In this document: piece after piece, positions 1 to 13,300 of the stretch
Position numbering within the stretch: position 1 is the first letter of the stretch
Layout of the letters: every line of letters begins with the position of its first letter
Source: Pyrocephalus nanus
Lineage: Eukaryota > Chordata > Aves > Passeriformes > Tyrannidae
Length of the DNA: 64,000 nt
Assembly (NCBI GenBank): GCA_038380795.1
Contig: CM076266.1
Location: 36,655,425-36,719,424, forward strand
Direction of reading: 5' to 3'
Made by a program: the position numbers and the translations under genes
Notes under the pieces: generated by a model
What the model was told of the DNA's origin: nothing
Database searches by the model: none
The model's input: the letters and a program-made list of their open reading frames with translations, nothing else

Positions 1-639
1 TTGCCATCCAGTCACAATATTCCAGTTATATTCCTTCTAACAAAGGGTAAAAAAAATGGTGTTTGAGTTCAGATGCCAAGTTTTCCCTGCAGATCTGTTG
101 CAAACTCTTCCTACTTAGGTTTTCTGAACATCTAATCAATGAATTCTGTTGTTTATGTCATGAAGTAAAGCATCCAGTCATTTGCTTTTCAATGGCTTTA
201 GAAAATTTAGAGTGTCATCTCTCACCACACCTGGATGTATACACAGAAAAGCAAGACCTACCCTTTTTCTTAGTACTTCTGTACTCACAATAGTCCAACA
301 GACTCTAAAAATAACAGAGGTAGCACAGCACTGGTCTGGGTCCTCTTAAGTGATTAACAGCAAATGCATGTTAGGCCATGCCCGACATGTAGTATAGTCA
401 CAGAAACAGTACCAATAAGTAACGTAATAGCAACATAAGCAGTAATGCTGCCACTCTATTATAATAATATATATTATACAACATATAATAAGAATATATA
501 TAGTGACATTCAAGGGGTTTTTTTCCACTGATACATCCTACTGCATTTATTTACTGCATCAGATTACACTATTTTATTACGTAGGTTTTGCAAAGGCTTT
601 ATGCTATCTATGTTTTGTTAGCTACTTTTTTGTTGTTGT
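1..639. other. AT-rich flank, no gene recognised
   Basis: AT-rich DNA with only short chance open frames. By synteny it could be upstream of, or an intron of, a divergent BTD gene on the minus strand, but no coding similarity is visible. Confidence 0.5.
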
Positions 640-1038
640 TTGGTGAGTGAGGGCGAAGGGAAGGCTGCTGTCCTTAGGGGCTTGGCTGGACAAGCTGAGG
701 GCGGGGCAGGGACATGTTGTCAACAGTGTCACTTCTGCAACGCGTGCCGGGATGGGCCGAGCCAGGAAAGGGGTGTGCGCCATCCTTCCGCTGGGATTTT
801 GGGAAGATGCCCCACGCTCCTCCCTGTGAGCGCCGGCGCCGGGCACCCCCACCCCAAACCCTCCCCTGCTTTGTCCCGCTCCGCGTTTGCCACCTCTGAC
901 CGATCCCACAGCGCCGGAGCGCTCGGGGCGTTAGCCCGGGCACCCGCGAGGCCCTGCGCCTCACCCAGGCCTTCGGGGCCGCAGCCAGGCCGGGCCGGCA
1001 CCAAACGCGCCTCCCGCTCTCCGAGGCCGCTCCCCCCG

Positions 1039-1079
1039 CATCCCGCCCATCCGCATCCCGCCCATCCGCATCCCGCCCC
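1039..1079. repeat. 15-bp GC-rich tandem repeat, about 2.7 copies
   Basis: The unit GCATCCCGCCCATCC is repeated twice perfectly and then partly inside the CpG island, about 240 bp upstream of the HACL1 start codon. It may vary in copy number. Confidence 0.85.
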
Positions 1080-1316
1080 GCTCCCGGCTGGAGCCGGGAA
1101 GGCCCGGCCCGCGCCCACCTCGCGCTGGGGGCCCGCGCCTCCCGGGCTCCTGATTGGTCACCCGCTCTGGCCAATCGGGAGCTCCCCCAGGCCTCGCCCC
1201 CAGGGCAGGGGCGGTACAGGCAGTTCTAGGTCCCGCCCCCGCCGCCTGATTGGCCAGGCGGGCTGTCAGTCACCTGCCGCGACCCTCGACCGGGCCGGTG
1301 CGGCGGTGCCGGCGCG

Positions 1317-1373
1317 ATGGAGGGCGAGGCGCTCAGCGGGGCGCAGCTCATCGCACAGGCCCTCCGGGAGCAG
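1317..1373 (+). CDS. HACL1: HACL1 coding exon 1 (residues 1-19)
   Basis: Starts [14 protein letters not shown] and ends CAG|GTGAGG in phase 0. The family similarity (SGAxxIAQAL) begins at residue 7, and the preceding leader is shorter than in human. The exon lies inside the CpG island. Confidence 0.93.
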
Positions 1374-4300
1374 GTGAGGGCGCGGGGCCGCAAACCAGCG
1401 GGCAGGGACAGAACCGGGTGCCCGCGAAGAACGAGTGTGCGCGGCCGGACTCACCGGGAGTGGGCGGGAAGAGCTCGCCCCGCCGCTGTGTGGGAGGGAG
1501 GGAGGGAGGTACCGCCGCACGGCCCCGGGAGCGGCCTGGCCCCGCCTGGCCCCGGTGCTGCCAGGCTCCCCTGAGCTGCTGACCCCGGGGCGGCGTTCCA
1601 CGGGCCTGCACTGATTCCTTTCTTCGCCCCTTCCCGAGCCTGCCCCTTCCCGAGCCCAGCCAGTGTCCCCGTTACCGCCAGGCAATGCCGGCAGCCCTCT
1701 GCGGCTCTTCCCGTGGCAGCTGGATGTGCCTCCTGCGCCTCCTTTACAGTGAGCAAAGCTCTGTGTTAGCCCTGAACTCGAGCTGGTGCTGACCTGACAC
1801 CGGCCTTGACAGAAGACTTTGCCTTTTAGCCTGTGACGCACAGAGAACAGGAGCTCGGTTGTAATAAAAATTAGCACGGTCTTCTTTATCTCTGCGTTTC
1901 TTTGTGCACGGTACTATCCCAGTTATTGCCTGGGGCCTTTTTGGTGTCAGTTTTCTGTGAAACTGCGAGAACATGAGATGCCGTGAGAGTAGATGAAGCT
2001 GACTTACCGGGAAACAGGAAAGTGACAGAGAAGTCCCAAGTGAGAACCCATCAGCAGAAAGCACTGAACGTGTGTTGACTGAGGCACTGAACCATTGCCC
2101 CACTCCTTGTGGGCCTCCAAAATCCAGGGCTTTCACAACCGCAGAGTGCTGAGCTGCAAATACCGGCTGGCATTGTCTATGTTTCCACAGTGACCTCTAA
2201 ACTTCTTTGTGACCATATATGTTGTTACCTTTTAGTTTAGACTGCCTGTGTTGTTAGCATGTCTGTGTTTGGCAATGTGCTCATTAAAGCTGTCTTTAGG
2301 GGGGAAAAAATCTAATTTCTTTTAACATTTTTCTTTATAGAATATTGAATACATGTTTGGCATTGTTGGTATTCCAGTCACTGAAATTGCAATTGCAGCC
2401 CAGGCAGCTGGAATAAAATATGTGGGAATGAGAAATGAACAAGCTGTAAGTATATATCTATAATGGGACCAATCCTTACCTGAAATGTTTTACAGTGGAA
2501 TGAAACCCAGTTTATGTTTTCTTACTAGATAGAATGTGGTCTCTGAATGTTAATTTCTGAATTTTACTTTCTTTTTTTACTCTGAATTTTAGTCTGAATT
2601 TTAATTTCTTTGTGACCTACCTCTTTACTTTTTTTTCCTTATATATGTTCTGTTCTTAAGTGCCCAAAGAGGAAAGTTTTCCTGCTAATTGATAAGCCTG
2701 TCCTGAGAGTTTAAATAATTATGATTTTTTTCCCTTAACAATTCTCTAAATGCTCACCAAACACTAAAGCACAGAAAGTTATAATGCTCCTGAATGCTCA
2801 AAATCCAGCATGAACATACACTTAGACTCCCTTAGTTATTTGTGTTTCAGCTTCATTGTGTAGGTATCAGAAATTAGACTCAGGCTCCTCAGCATTTTCA
2901 CAGAATCACAGAATCAGTGAGGTTGGAAAATATCTCTGAGCTCATCGACTCCAAGCTTTGACTGAACGCCACCAGGTCAACTAGACCATGGCACTAAGTG
3001 TCATGTCCAGTCTTTCCTTAAACACCTTCAGGGATGGTGACTCCACCACCTCCCTGGGCAGCCCGTTCCAATGTCTGATCACTCTTTCTGTAAAGAACTT
3101 CTTCCTAATGTCCAAACTAAACCTCCCCTGTTGCAGCTTAAGACTGTGCCCTCTCGTCCTGTCACTTGTTGCCTGGGAGAAGAGAGAGATTTCCCCCAAC
3201 CTCACTCCCTGTCTACAACCTCCTTTCAGATAGTTGTAGCGAGTGATGAGGTCGCCCCTGAGCCTCCTCTGCTCCAGGCTGAACACCCCCAGCTCCTTCA
3301 GCCACTCCTCACAGGACTTGTGCTCCAGGTCCTTCAAAGGCAGTTTCATTACCTTTGTCTGGACCTGCTCCAGCACCTCAGAGTCCTTCCTGAACTGAGG
3401 GGCCCAAACCTGAACACAATACTCAAGGTGCGACATAACCAGTGCCGAGTACAGGGGCAGAATCCCTTCCCTGCTCCTGCTGGCCACATTGTTCCTGATA
3501 CAGGCCAGGATGCCATTGGCCTTCTTGGCCACCTGGGCACACTGCTGGCTCATGTTCAGTCTCCTGTCAGTCCAAACTCCCAGATCCCTTTCTGCCTGGC
3601 CACTCTCCAGCTGCTCTGTCCCCAACCTGTAGTGCTCCATGGGGTTGTTATGGCAATCATTTTGATGTTTTGCCACTAGTTCTGGATTTGTTTATTTTCC
3701 TCAGTAGTAAAAGCTTCCGTAATCATTCAGTAGTTCCTTAGTTGGTCTGAGGTTGAAGATAATAAGCTCAGGTTTATATCTCATTTTCAAGGGTTGCTGC
3801 ACAAGCTGTAACTGCCAGTTGTGGGAGTGCTGGCAAATGGACCATCAGTTTTCCTTACTCAGAGTTGCTCTGCAACGTTTGTCAGTTTTCCGTAGCTGAT
3901 GCCAACCAGTAAGTAAATTTCTTGATTATTATCTTACCAGATTTTTCTTGTGTTTTAATTTGTTTGTGGGTCTATCTCCTATGAATACTATTAATTAGAA
4001 TTTTACCACTTTAATACAAGAAAATCCTTCAGATACTCTGGACCTGTATTTTGCAGCAGTGTTCTTTTTTCTGTTTTCTACCATGTAGCCTTTGTGGCTT
4101 GTCCCAGTCCTCAACAAAGTATTAAAACAGTAGTTCAGTTAACAGTGGTCATGAGCTGTGTGTTTTTGCTATCTAATCCTTACATTCTTGTATTGGAACA
4201 TGGAGATTTAGAGGAATGCAGGTCTCTATGGAAAATCTGTAACATATGAGAAAGGCAAGCATATACAAACATGTTTAAAAGGTGTATTTGATTCCTTGAA

Positions 4301-7300
4301 GGACTGGGAATTCAACACAGCCTTTATATTCCTGTAGGCCATTTAGCAAATATTCTAGTTTTGGCTGTGGTTATTAACACAATTAAAATTAATATCCTCA
4401 TATGTCTGTAATTAACAGGGAAGATTGCTTTGCACTGCCAAATGAGATGCTGTCCTATTTGTCATCCTTTTTGTCACTCTTTACAAGAGTCTAATAGACA
4501 AGAAACATTCTGCTGTGTAAAAGATGAAAAACTTTTGTTTAGTGGAATGAAAATTACATGAAGACTTGTTTTAGTATCAAAATGTCAGGGTTTGTCTTTT
4601 TTAGGGACTGGAAAAGGATGAATAAAGATACATCTTGTACAGAGTTTTGGTTTGTTTTTTATCCTCACTGAAGACACAGAGTAACTGCTTGGCAGAGGAG
4701 AGGGTGAAAGGTTATATACAGTATATTCAAGATACACTCAATATTTACACATCATAGTTTTAAATGTCTAAGTTTATTAGTTGTGTGGTCTGGCTCTGGA
4801 GAATGTGTATACAGCTGCTTTCTTTATTGGTAAAGGCAGCTGTGTATTATCTATGTGGAAAATAAAGGGTTTTTTCCAAGGGTCGAGTTTCTGCCTCATT
4901 TCTGGGCCAGATGTAGCAAAACCATTTCCTTGTAAAAGTGCTAAAATTCTAATTAATAGTGCTCATAGGACACAAGACCCATAAACAAGTTAAAACACAG
5001 GAAAAAAAACCTCAAGACGATAATCAAGCACCGTATTTATTGGTTGGCATCAGTTGTAGAAAACTGACAAATGTTTTTGACAAAATTATCCTGATGTCCT
5101 TATGCTGCTCAGGGAGCTGGTGGAGTCACCATCGCTGGAGGTGTTCAAGAAGTGACTGGACCTGTCACTCAGTGCTGTGGTCCAGTTGACAAGGTGGTGG
5201 CCGGTCAGAGGTTGGACTCGATGATCGTGGAGGTCTTTTTCAATGTAAATGATTCTGTGATCCTGTGAAAAGCCCATAAAACTGCAGAATAGAAGACCAG
5301 ATTAAAGCATGAAGTTAAAAGATAAGCAGCACTACCAATAGCCGTGAGCCAATCTCCCGTGGCCTGTAATATGGCATAAGTTTGCCAGGAGCAGTTTGAC
5401 TTGCATCCAAATGCCCTTTGAACACTGAAGAGTTGTGTTGCAACTCCACAGCGGCATGTATTTTGAGTATCTGTCCCTGGGTAATTAGAGATTGCTGTGA
5501 CTGCTTAGAAGATTGGTAACCCAGATGAATTTTAAACTTAAAAAAAAACAACCTTTACTAGATTGTTATTTGTCAGTAATGCACATTGCTTATGTTTAGT
5601 TCCTAATCTTTAATAATAATTATCATTATAATATTCAAAGCAATCTGTTCTTGATATTCATAACCTCAGTTAGTTGGGAGTATACAAATATGCTGGAGCT
5701 GGTGCAGCTGTCAGGGGGATTGAGAACCCTTCAGGAAGGGCAGCTGGAACAAAAGTGGGCATCGTTTAGTCCACCTCCTACATTCAGGACCTTTTTTTAT
5801 AAGATGTGTTGGTCTCTGAACAGATCTAATCCCTTGGCCTCCGTGCCTATACCATGGACTATGTAGTGCAGGATGGTACTTTCCCAGGCCCAGACAGGCG
5901 CCTAATCCTGTTGCACATCTGTTGGATTTTTTTTGTTCTGTTTTGGTTTCTCCTGTTGCTTAGCCATTGCTGCTTTACTCGAAAGAGTGTCTTCCCAGAG
6001 CTCAATCACACTTTCTCAGTGACAAGTTATTGGCCATTAGCTAATCATTTATTATTCTGGGACTGCTGCTTTAAACCTGGTTCATTATTTGCAAGGCCTG
6101 GACTTAAGCTGTATGTGGTAACAGAAGACACCACATACCAAGCTCAGGTTCATACAGCAGGTTCTTTCTCATAATGAGTTATCACAAGCTGTACAGACCA
6201 GTCCTGGAACACTGAACATTAGGTACAATTAACATGAGGGCCTCAGACCTGCTCCTAGGAGTGGCAGTACTGTTTTACCTGGGCTACTGTGTACAGAAAT
6301 GCTTAACCATTGTTTACTCACTACGCTGTTTATGTTTGATTTGAAAACAGATTAATTTAACCCTGCTTAGTGTCCTGTTTTAATGGGAGGAACAGGCCTC
6401 TGCTTTGGCTGCAGTTCAAGCCCAGTGCTCATGGGTGGTTGCAAGCTTTGAGTTGGGTGCCTACATCTAGACTTCCTACATTTCTTCCTAATGTTGATTG
6501 TGGTTTTGTGGGCAATGGTGTTTCATATGCCTTGCTTGTCTGAGGGACACAAGGATCTGATTTCAGTTGATCAACTGTCTTGTAACCATAACAGATAATG
6601 AGTGCTATTACTCACATTTTAGTGGTGAGGGTGCAAGATTCATCAGTAAAATGGCTCTTCTTTCTACTATTCACACAAGAAAATCTTTTAAGTATATCTT
6701 CAACATTATTTGCATATATCTCCTCTAAACACAGATATCTTTAGTCATGTTGCTTCCTTGGGGAGTGAAGCAGCAAAAGTTTTAATAGCAATGACTGCAC
6801 ATGAATCCAAATTCTATGTGCTGCTTTATTTTGCCACTCAGTTCTAAAACATGATTGCCATAGAAGCTCAACTCCACGCTTAGAGCTCCATTAACAAGAT
6901 TTTTCATAACACATACTCCAGATATTTCCAAACTTTTGCACACAGATATGTCATCAAATTGTTGTCGAATTCTTGAGCACAAATGACATTTTTCTTCCCT
7001 GTGTCAGACGTGTATGAAAAATAAAAAAAGATTTTTCTTATCAGTGTAGTTTTTTGGTTGGCAATCCCCTACCCTAATGCTGCGAAGAAAATGAGGGTTT
7101 CCTATTATTTGTGTACTAAACTCTGTGCTTTTGATCAGACAGTTGAACTTTATCTGTAGGATAATGAGGATATGCTAGACAGTTTCTCCTTCCATGTAAA
7201 AACTTAGAAAACATCTGTGTTTTGACTCATTTAAGCTGAGATGGCTAACTGTTAGCTAGAATTATTCATAATCTTGAGGAAAATATTTAGTAGCTTTTTA

Positions 7301-10300
7301 AACTTTTAGGAGGAGCTTTTGTGTTACTTATTCTTCTTATCACGAGAGTGCTCAAATATAACTAAAAAACCAAATCTCAACTATTTAAAAATGAAAGAGG
7401 CAGGCTCTAAGGCCGGGAGCTTACTTTAAAAAAAATTACAAAAAATTGCAAAATGAGTTTTTTTCCAATAAGTGTTCAAACTTGCTGAATTCAGGACAAA
7501 GCGTGAGAATATGAAAGAGTTGGCAATGTCACATGTCACACTACTGATAAACTGTGCTAACATGTAGTAGATGTTACTTTTGAGAAAATTAATCAAAACA
7601 CAATTTTTCTTTAAAATGTCAAAGTAGCTAAAGCAAAGTGTTGTACTGGAGGTGGAGTAAGAAGTACTTCAGCAACCCAGCTTGTAAAAGACAATCCCTA
7701 ATCATCTAATTAATTTCTCCAGTGTGTTAGTTCAACCTTTTGCTTAATTTCTGCCATACAGTGAGTCATTCCAGTAATGGCTGGATTTCTGCTTGTTGTC
7801 TTTCTCTTGCAATTCCCTCTTCCATGGTAGTCCAGAATGCAGTGGAAGGCAGAAGTTTCATGCATTGTTTTAGTGTTGGGTGGGTTTTTTTGTTTGGTTG
7901 GTTTATTCTATCTTGTTGATTTTTTTTTTCTTTTTCAAATCCTAGATATTCCTAATGTAGTGTTCTGTAACAACAGGAGCCTGAAATGTGGAGAGGAGTC
8001 TTGAGATTTTTCACATAAATCTTCATGAACACACCTAACAATGGGGAGGGAGAAGGGGTACTTTTGCTTGCATTTAAGCTCTGAAAATCAGGGAAGAATC
8101 CATATTTTCAGTATTTTTGTTGAAAGTTTTGTACAAGATGTTATGAAATATATACATAATAATAATTGTGTAATTAACTCCAATATTTTCAACAGGCCTG
8201 TTATGCTGCATCTGCTGTTGGATATTTGACTGGCAGGTACATTCCATATTTATCAATCTTTATAATATAATTAAGTAAATATTAATATTGTAATATTAAC
8301 TGTGTTAGACTTAACAGATGGAAACTAGAGGGGTTTGTCTGTTTTGGAGCTGGGACTTTTTAGTGTGTACAGATGTAGGGCAGTAAAAATGGAGCATGAA
8401 TGCTAAAATTTCAATAACCGTTACCAATATTTCTGTTGCAGTGACTCAGACCAGGAGCAAGGAGGTGCTTAAACTCATATAATATTGAACATCTTATAAC
8501 TTTCTTAATTTTTTTTTCCCCTTTGATATCTGAATAGTAGCTTAACACCGTTGGTATGAGGGGCAGAAATCACACCACCATTCTTGGCTGCAACTTGGTG
8601 GACCTGCTATACCTCAGTCTCATCATCAGCGTGTATTGTTCAACAAAGACCTTACCAATACAAGCACTGATCATGTGCCTTCCAGTCTCCCATGTGCTTC
8701 TCCTGACACAAAGTATTGCATTTTGGTATTAATGCTGTCAGGAAGCATTCAGTGGCCTGTGACTTGTGCTTCTTCTGTATGGATCCTTTTCTAAAGTGAA
8801 CATCTGGTGTCTGCTCACTCAGAAGTGCAAACCTGATGATGCAGGTGGTCACTCCTTATTCTGTCGGTGTGACAGCTCTGTTACACAGTTTTGTAGTTTT
8901 TCTTCCTTTGAATAACCCTCTGGAAGTAAGCTGGTTTTTTTTTTGCTGATACATAAATAGTCTATAAATCTGCTAAGGAGTGCTCACTAGTTAAGAATGA
9001 TCATTTTTTTATGTCATTTTTATGTTCACCTGGAATAACAAGTGCCTCTGCCTCAACTAAAGTGTAATAAATTTGTGCTCAGTCAGATGCACTTCTTCCT
9101 TTGTGAGCTTTGTCACCTGTTTCTGCTGGTAAAGTGCAGTTGAGAAAACTGCAAACATAAATGGTTTACCAAATTCCATATAGATGTTAGATGATGGAGT
9201 AAAGGCAATAGAAGAGGTAAGGGGCTGTGTTAGGATAAGCCTGTGCACATTGCAGACCTCTGTGGATGCCACATAACAACTGTTTACTTGTTGTTCCAAT
9301 TGGGTTGATACAGCTAAATGGTTTCTGATTTCTATGTCTTATCTACAGTCCTTCATACAAATTCCTTGCCATTCACAACTTGTGATGACATGAGTAAAAC
9401 TTTAGCATTCCATATTTCAGCATTTTACTAATTTTTGTTGATGATTTATTTGGTGTTCCACGTGCTTACTTTCCTTTTCTCTCTCCCTCTTTTTCTTTTC
9501 ATCTAGACCAGGAGTATGTCTTGTAGTGTCCGGTCCAGGTTTTTTACATGCCCTTGGTGGGATGGCAAATGCAACCATTAACTGCTGGTAATTTAACTGC
9601 ATTTTCACTTTAAAATTCCAGTAATTGTGTATTGTTATTTGTTGCAGATGTTGAGTTCCACAGTGTTTAGTATTGTACTTCCTCTGCCATTCCTGTGGGT
9701 AGTGACAAGGAAATTCTTTACTTTTCAACCCTAAAAGTAATTTTGTTTCATTTCTTGTGATCTTATGGAGAAAATTCTCATTTTTTTGTCCTACCCTATT
9801 GTGCACACATTAGAAAATCTATCAGCATAGCTGGTTGTATGTCTACGTTTGAAAATGAAGTTGATGTTCAGCCTGTAATGCTTTACTGATTGTGGAGATT
9901 GTCTTAAAGGTTTTTTCTAAGTTTAAATCCTTGTTGCCTTTGAATTACTGTATTTCATATGTGAACAAATTGACAACTGCACTGTTAAAATTCCTATTTG
10001 CTTCCCACGCAGACATTTAGAACAGTAATTAAGTATTGAGTTAAAGGATGTGCAGAGTGATAGTATTTACTCCTATAAGCTTTCACTGAGACATGACAAC
10101 TTCAGCTGATTTGTTACAGAAAGGTGTTCAGAAAGCTGTACTGAGGTATTTGGAGTAGAAGCTGTACTAATACCAAGCTTGTGTGGTATTAGTGTGAAAT
10201 TAGCAGGGGGTGATGGACGAGGTAATGGGAACACTAACAAACAAATCAGATCTCTGACATTTTTGAAAAAAAAAAAAAAAGCAACAAAAACTCTAGTGTT

Positions 10301-13300
10301 CAAATCCTTTCTTAAAAAAATCAGTTTTTGAACAAAGTTTTGCTGTCACTATGTGACCTTGGATTAAAAGAAGAAAGATCATACGAAAACCTTGCTTTTT
10401 GAACAGTTACGGATTTGGTCATACAAAAGAAATGTTCATCACATTTACTTATGGATTTGCAGCAGATATTTCTATTTTCTCAAAAATTTTTTTTTGTCTG
10501 AGACAAGGTCTGTTTACCTGTCTTGATCTTTCATAAACCTGTACTCCTGGCAAAAGGTGAAGGGAGTGACTTACCTAGTTGGACAGAAAATTGACATTAT
10601 AGTAAGAAAATCGGTTTTCCCTGACCGAACCACACTGTTTGCCCGCTGATTTTTTTCATTGTTCACATCAGGCTTACCTTTTGCCCACCATGTGCCAAAA
10701 GGAGAGAAGTAAGCATTCACAAACCCTGAGTTTTAGCCTAATGGAACTAATTTTCCTTGGCCCCTTCGTTAGTAGGCAACTGTATCGTGTGTTTAAGACT
10801 TTCAGAAATGCTTCCCAGTTACGCTTGGCTGGCATTGCCATTCTAAGAAAGGGTGCTGGGCTTTGGAGAGAAAGAATAGGGATATAATAATATATCATAA
10901 TATAATCTCCACACCTTTCTCCTGGCCATGTACCCTTGCTGCTTGCACTCTTGATAGCTCTGGTACTTGTCTGCCCTAACAATAACTTACGGTTCATTAT
11001 TCTGCCAAAAAGCTAACCCAGCAAAAATAAGTAACGTCATGTTAGATAAGTGGCCTAAATAGCTCCCTCTGCAGCCAGGCAAGCTTCAAGCACCCAAGTG
11101 AGGGGGAGAGTGGATTATGCAGCTGGGAGCAGAAGTTAGAGAGGGCTTCTGCTCTCTACAGCAACAAGGGTTGTCTCCTGCTCCTCTGAGGGATGAGTGG
11201 CATGAGGAGACCAATTTGTAGGGCAAGGTTAGCCCTCACAGGTATCTCTGATGTGTTATGTGAGTCCAACACCTGGCATTGTTAATGCACTACAATGGCT
11301 CACATTTTTTTACTTCATGTTGCCCAGAAGTAATCTGAATGTTGAACTGACTCTGCTGGTTGTGACTTTAAATAACTCAGACTAAAGGTAGTGGTTAAAG
11401 CCCTGTTTGAGTTGTCTTCCTTAAGCCTGGAGATCCACTCTTCTGATTGCTCTCTGTTTCAGTCTCTTCCCAGTATTACTTTGGTAAGCTCTTTACCTGA
11501 AGTTGCAGTTGAAATTTTTTTTTAGTTTAGTGAAGTTCTGCAAGTCTGTAAGATTTATTATTCTTATTAGTTTCATTATAATCAATGCTCTTCCTGCCTC
11601 ACTGTGGTTTTTAACTTGCTTTATAAGCACTGCTCTTCAGAATGTCTACAGTATTGTGACAGTAATACAGTGATTTGGGGGGGGGAACACAGACTTTTTT
11701 CTAGTTACAATTATGTAAAACTTTAGGAGCAGAATTAAATTTTTTCAAGATATAGCTGTTGGAGTTGGCTGTCTGAAAAGTCGAGCATGTTCATAATTAT
11801 ATTTCATTATAGGGAAGCAGTAGTTAGTTACTTTGTTCATTAAAGCATTTAAATAAATTCTGAAATAATAAGTGAGAGGAACATGGGGTTTGTCACTGTC
11901 AAACATACTCATTATGTATGGATAGCTGTAATTACTTTGCTGATGGCAGGGAACAAGCAGAATAAAATGTATAGAGCATAAATCAAGTGTATTTTTCCAT
12001 AAGAATTTTTCATAAAGGTAAGATACAGCCTGAAGTTCTTATTTCACCACGTCAGGAGATTAGAACTGAGATTTTTGATTTATGGTGGAGAAATGGCCTG
12101 GTTATGAAGCTTGGATCTAGATACACATATACCCAAGCCTTAAGGGGGATTAAATTTAAGATTATGCATGGAGCACACTGTAAATGGTTCAGCTTGATAC
12201 ATTATATAGATAAATGCAGTCAAAGGAAAGGCTGTGTCTGAAGAGGTACTGTTCAGCAGAAAAAGCCTAGAAAGCTACTGACCCAATATTTCAATTTAGT
12301 GTGAAGGAATAAGCAGATTAATAAGACATCCTTTTTTCTATTGACTCAGCATTTTGCATTTTAAGAAGTTTGACCTACAAATGGAATAGAAGACCAGTTT
12401 TTATTCCCTGTAGGAAAATAATTTATTGTGTTTTGTGGAAATTATAATAGAAATTGTTCCTGTGTAATTTGTAACCCATATTGTAACCTAATACTGCCTT
12501 CCACACATAGCCATGATCTAATTTAAGAGCAGGACTGCTTGTAAGCATGTTAAATTTTTGTTCATTTCTTTGGGCTTTGGGGTTTTTTACTAAAGACAAA
12601 ATGGAGGGAGAAATGCTCTCAGTCAGTCAGCTAACTTCTGCCATGTTCCAAATTCTATACAAACAGAACCTAATCCTAATGAAAAATTGTATCCTAGTGT
12701 GCTTCTTAGTTGTACTCTTGTGCATGTTACAGTGCCTCTCATATACAAAACTTTTTAGACCAATCAATACTTTTTTAGCTTTTTAGATTATATGTCATTC
12801 TACTCAAAACACCTTGTCACCCATGTTATCAAACTTAAATAAAAATTGCCTGTGATAGTACTTGGTTTTAGAAGTTTTATGATAGATACAAGTCACTAAA
12901 TACAGCCAGATTATCCTAAAACTAGTGACCCAAAAGCTGCTAGGAAGTCTACTGTCTGACATGACAATATTTAGAATCCACTCCTGTATTGTGCTGGTCA
13001 TTGTCTATTTCTTTGGAGATCTGTGGATGCTGAAGGTGTGTACAGCATCCCAAGAGCAGTAGGATTTGACAGTGAGGAGAATCACAGATGTGATTTTAGC
13101 TATTAAAAATGTATGCATGCTTAAGGTTCTTTGTTTTGTTTTTAAATGCACTTTTCTAGGCCTTTGATTGTTATTGGAGGTTCTTCTGACAGAAATCAGG
13201 AAACCATGGGAGCTTTCCAAGAATTCCCACAGGTACACAGACATACAACAGAAATGTTTCAGTTAAATAATTGATGTTGTTTCTTCGTTATTGTAGGAAT

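Larger units (their letters stand above)
640..1740. promoter_or_regulatory. CpG island promoter of HACL1, probably bidirectional
   Basis: Sharply GC- and CpG-rich against AT-rich flanks. It holds three CCAAT/ATTGG boxes (1153-1157 reverse, 1171-1175 forward, 1249-1253 reverse), GC boxes GGGGCGG at 1208-1214 and CCCGCCCCC at 1232-1240, and no TATA box. This is a housekeeping-type promoter in which CCAAT boxes occur in both orientations. In mammals HACL1 is head-to-head with BTD, so the minus-strand half may drive BTD; that part is inference. Confidence 0.85.
2446..8195. other. HACL1 intron 2
   Basis: A 5.75-kb intron holding a minus-sense CR1 (2900-3676) and a short plus-sense CR1 end (5108-5266). 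Nothing else is recognised; two open frames at 5651-6174 have no family similarity that I can see. Confidence 0.8.

Noticed and set aside
640..1377. Long plus-strand open frame (245 codons) over the CpG island
   Set aside because: GC-rich sequence has few stops. The translation is low-complexity Arg/Pro/Ala, in a different frame from HACL1 exon 1, and runs through the exon 1 donor.
1266..1877. 203-codon minus-strand open frame over HACL1 exon 1
   Set aside because: Composition-driven open frame in the CpG island, with no similarity to biotinidase or any family I know.
2981..3676. 231-codon minus-strand frame as a possible host gene
   Set aside because: It is the C-terminal part of CR1 ORF2, with clear CR1 motifs and a CR1 3' end.
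9417..9806. 129-codon minus-strand frame
   Set aside because: Antisense to HACL1 exon 4 and its intron flanks; no recognisable protein.
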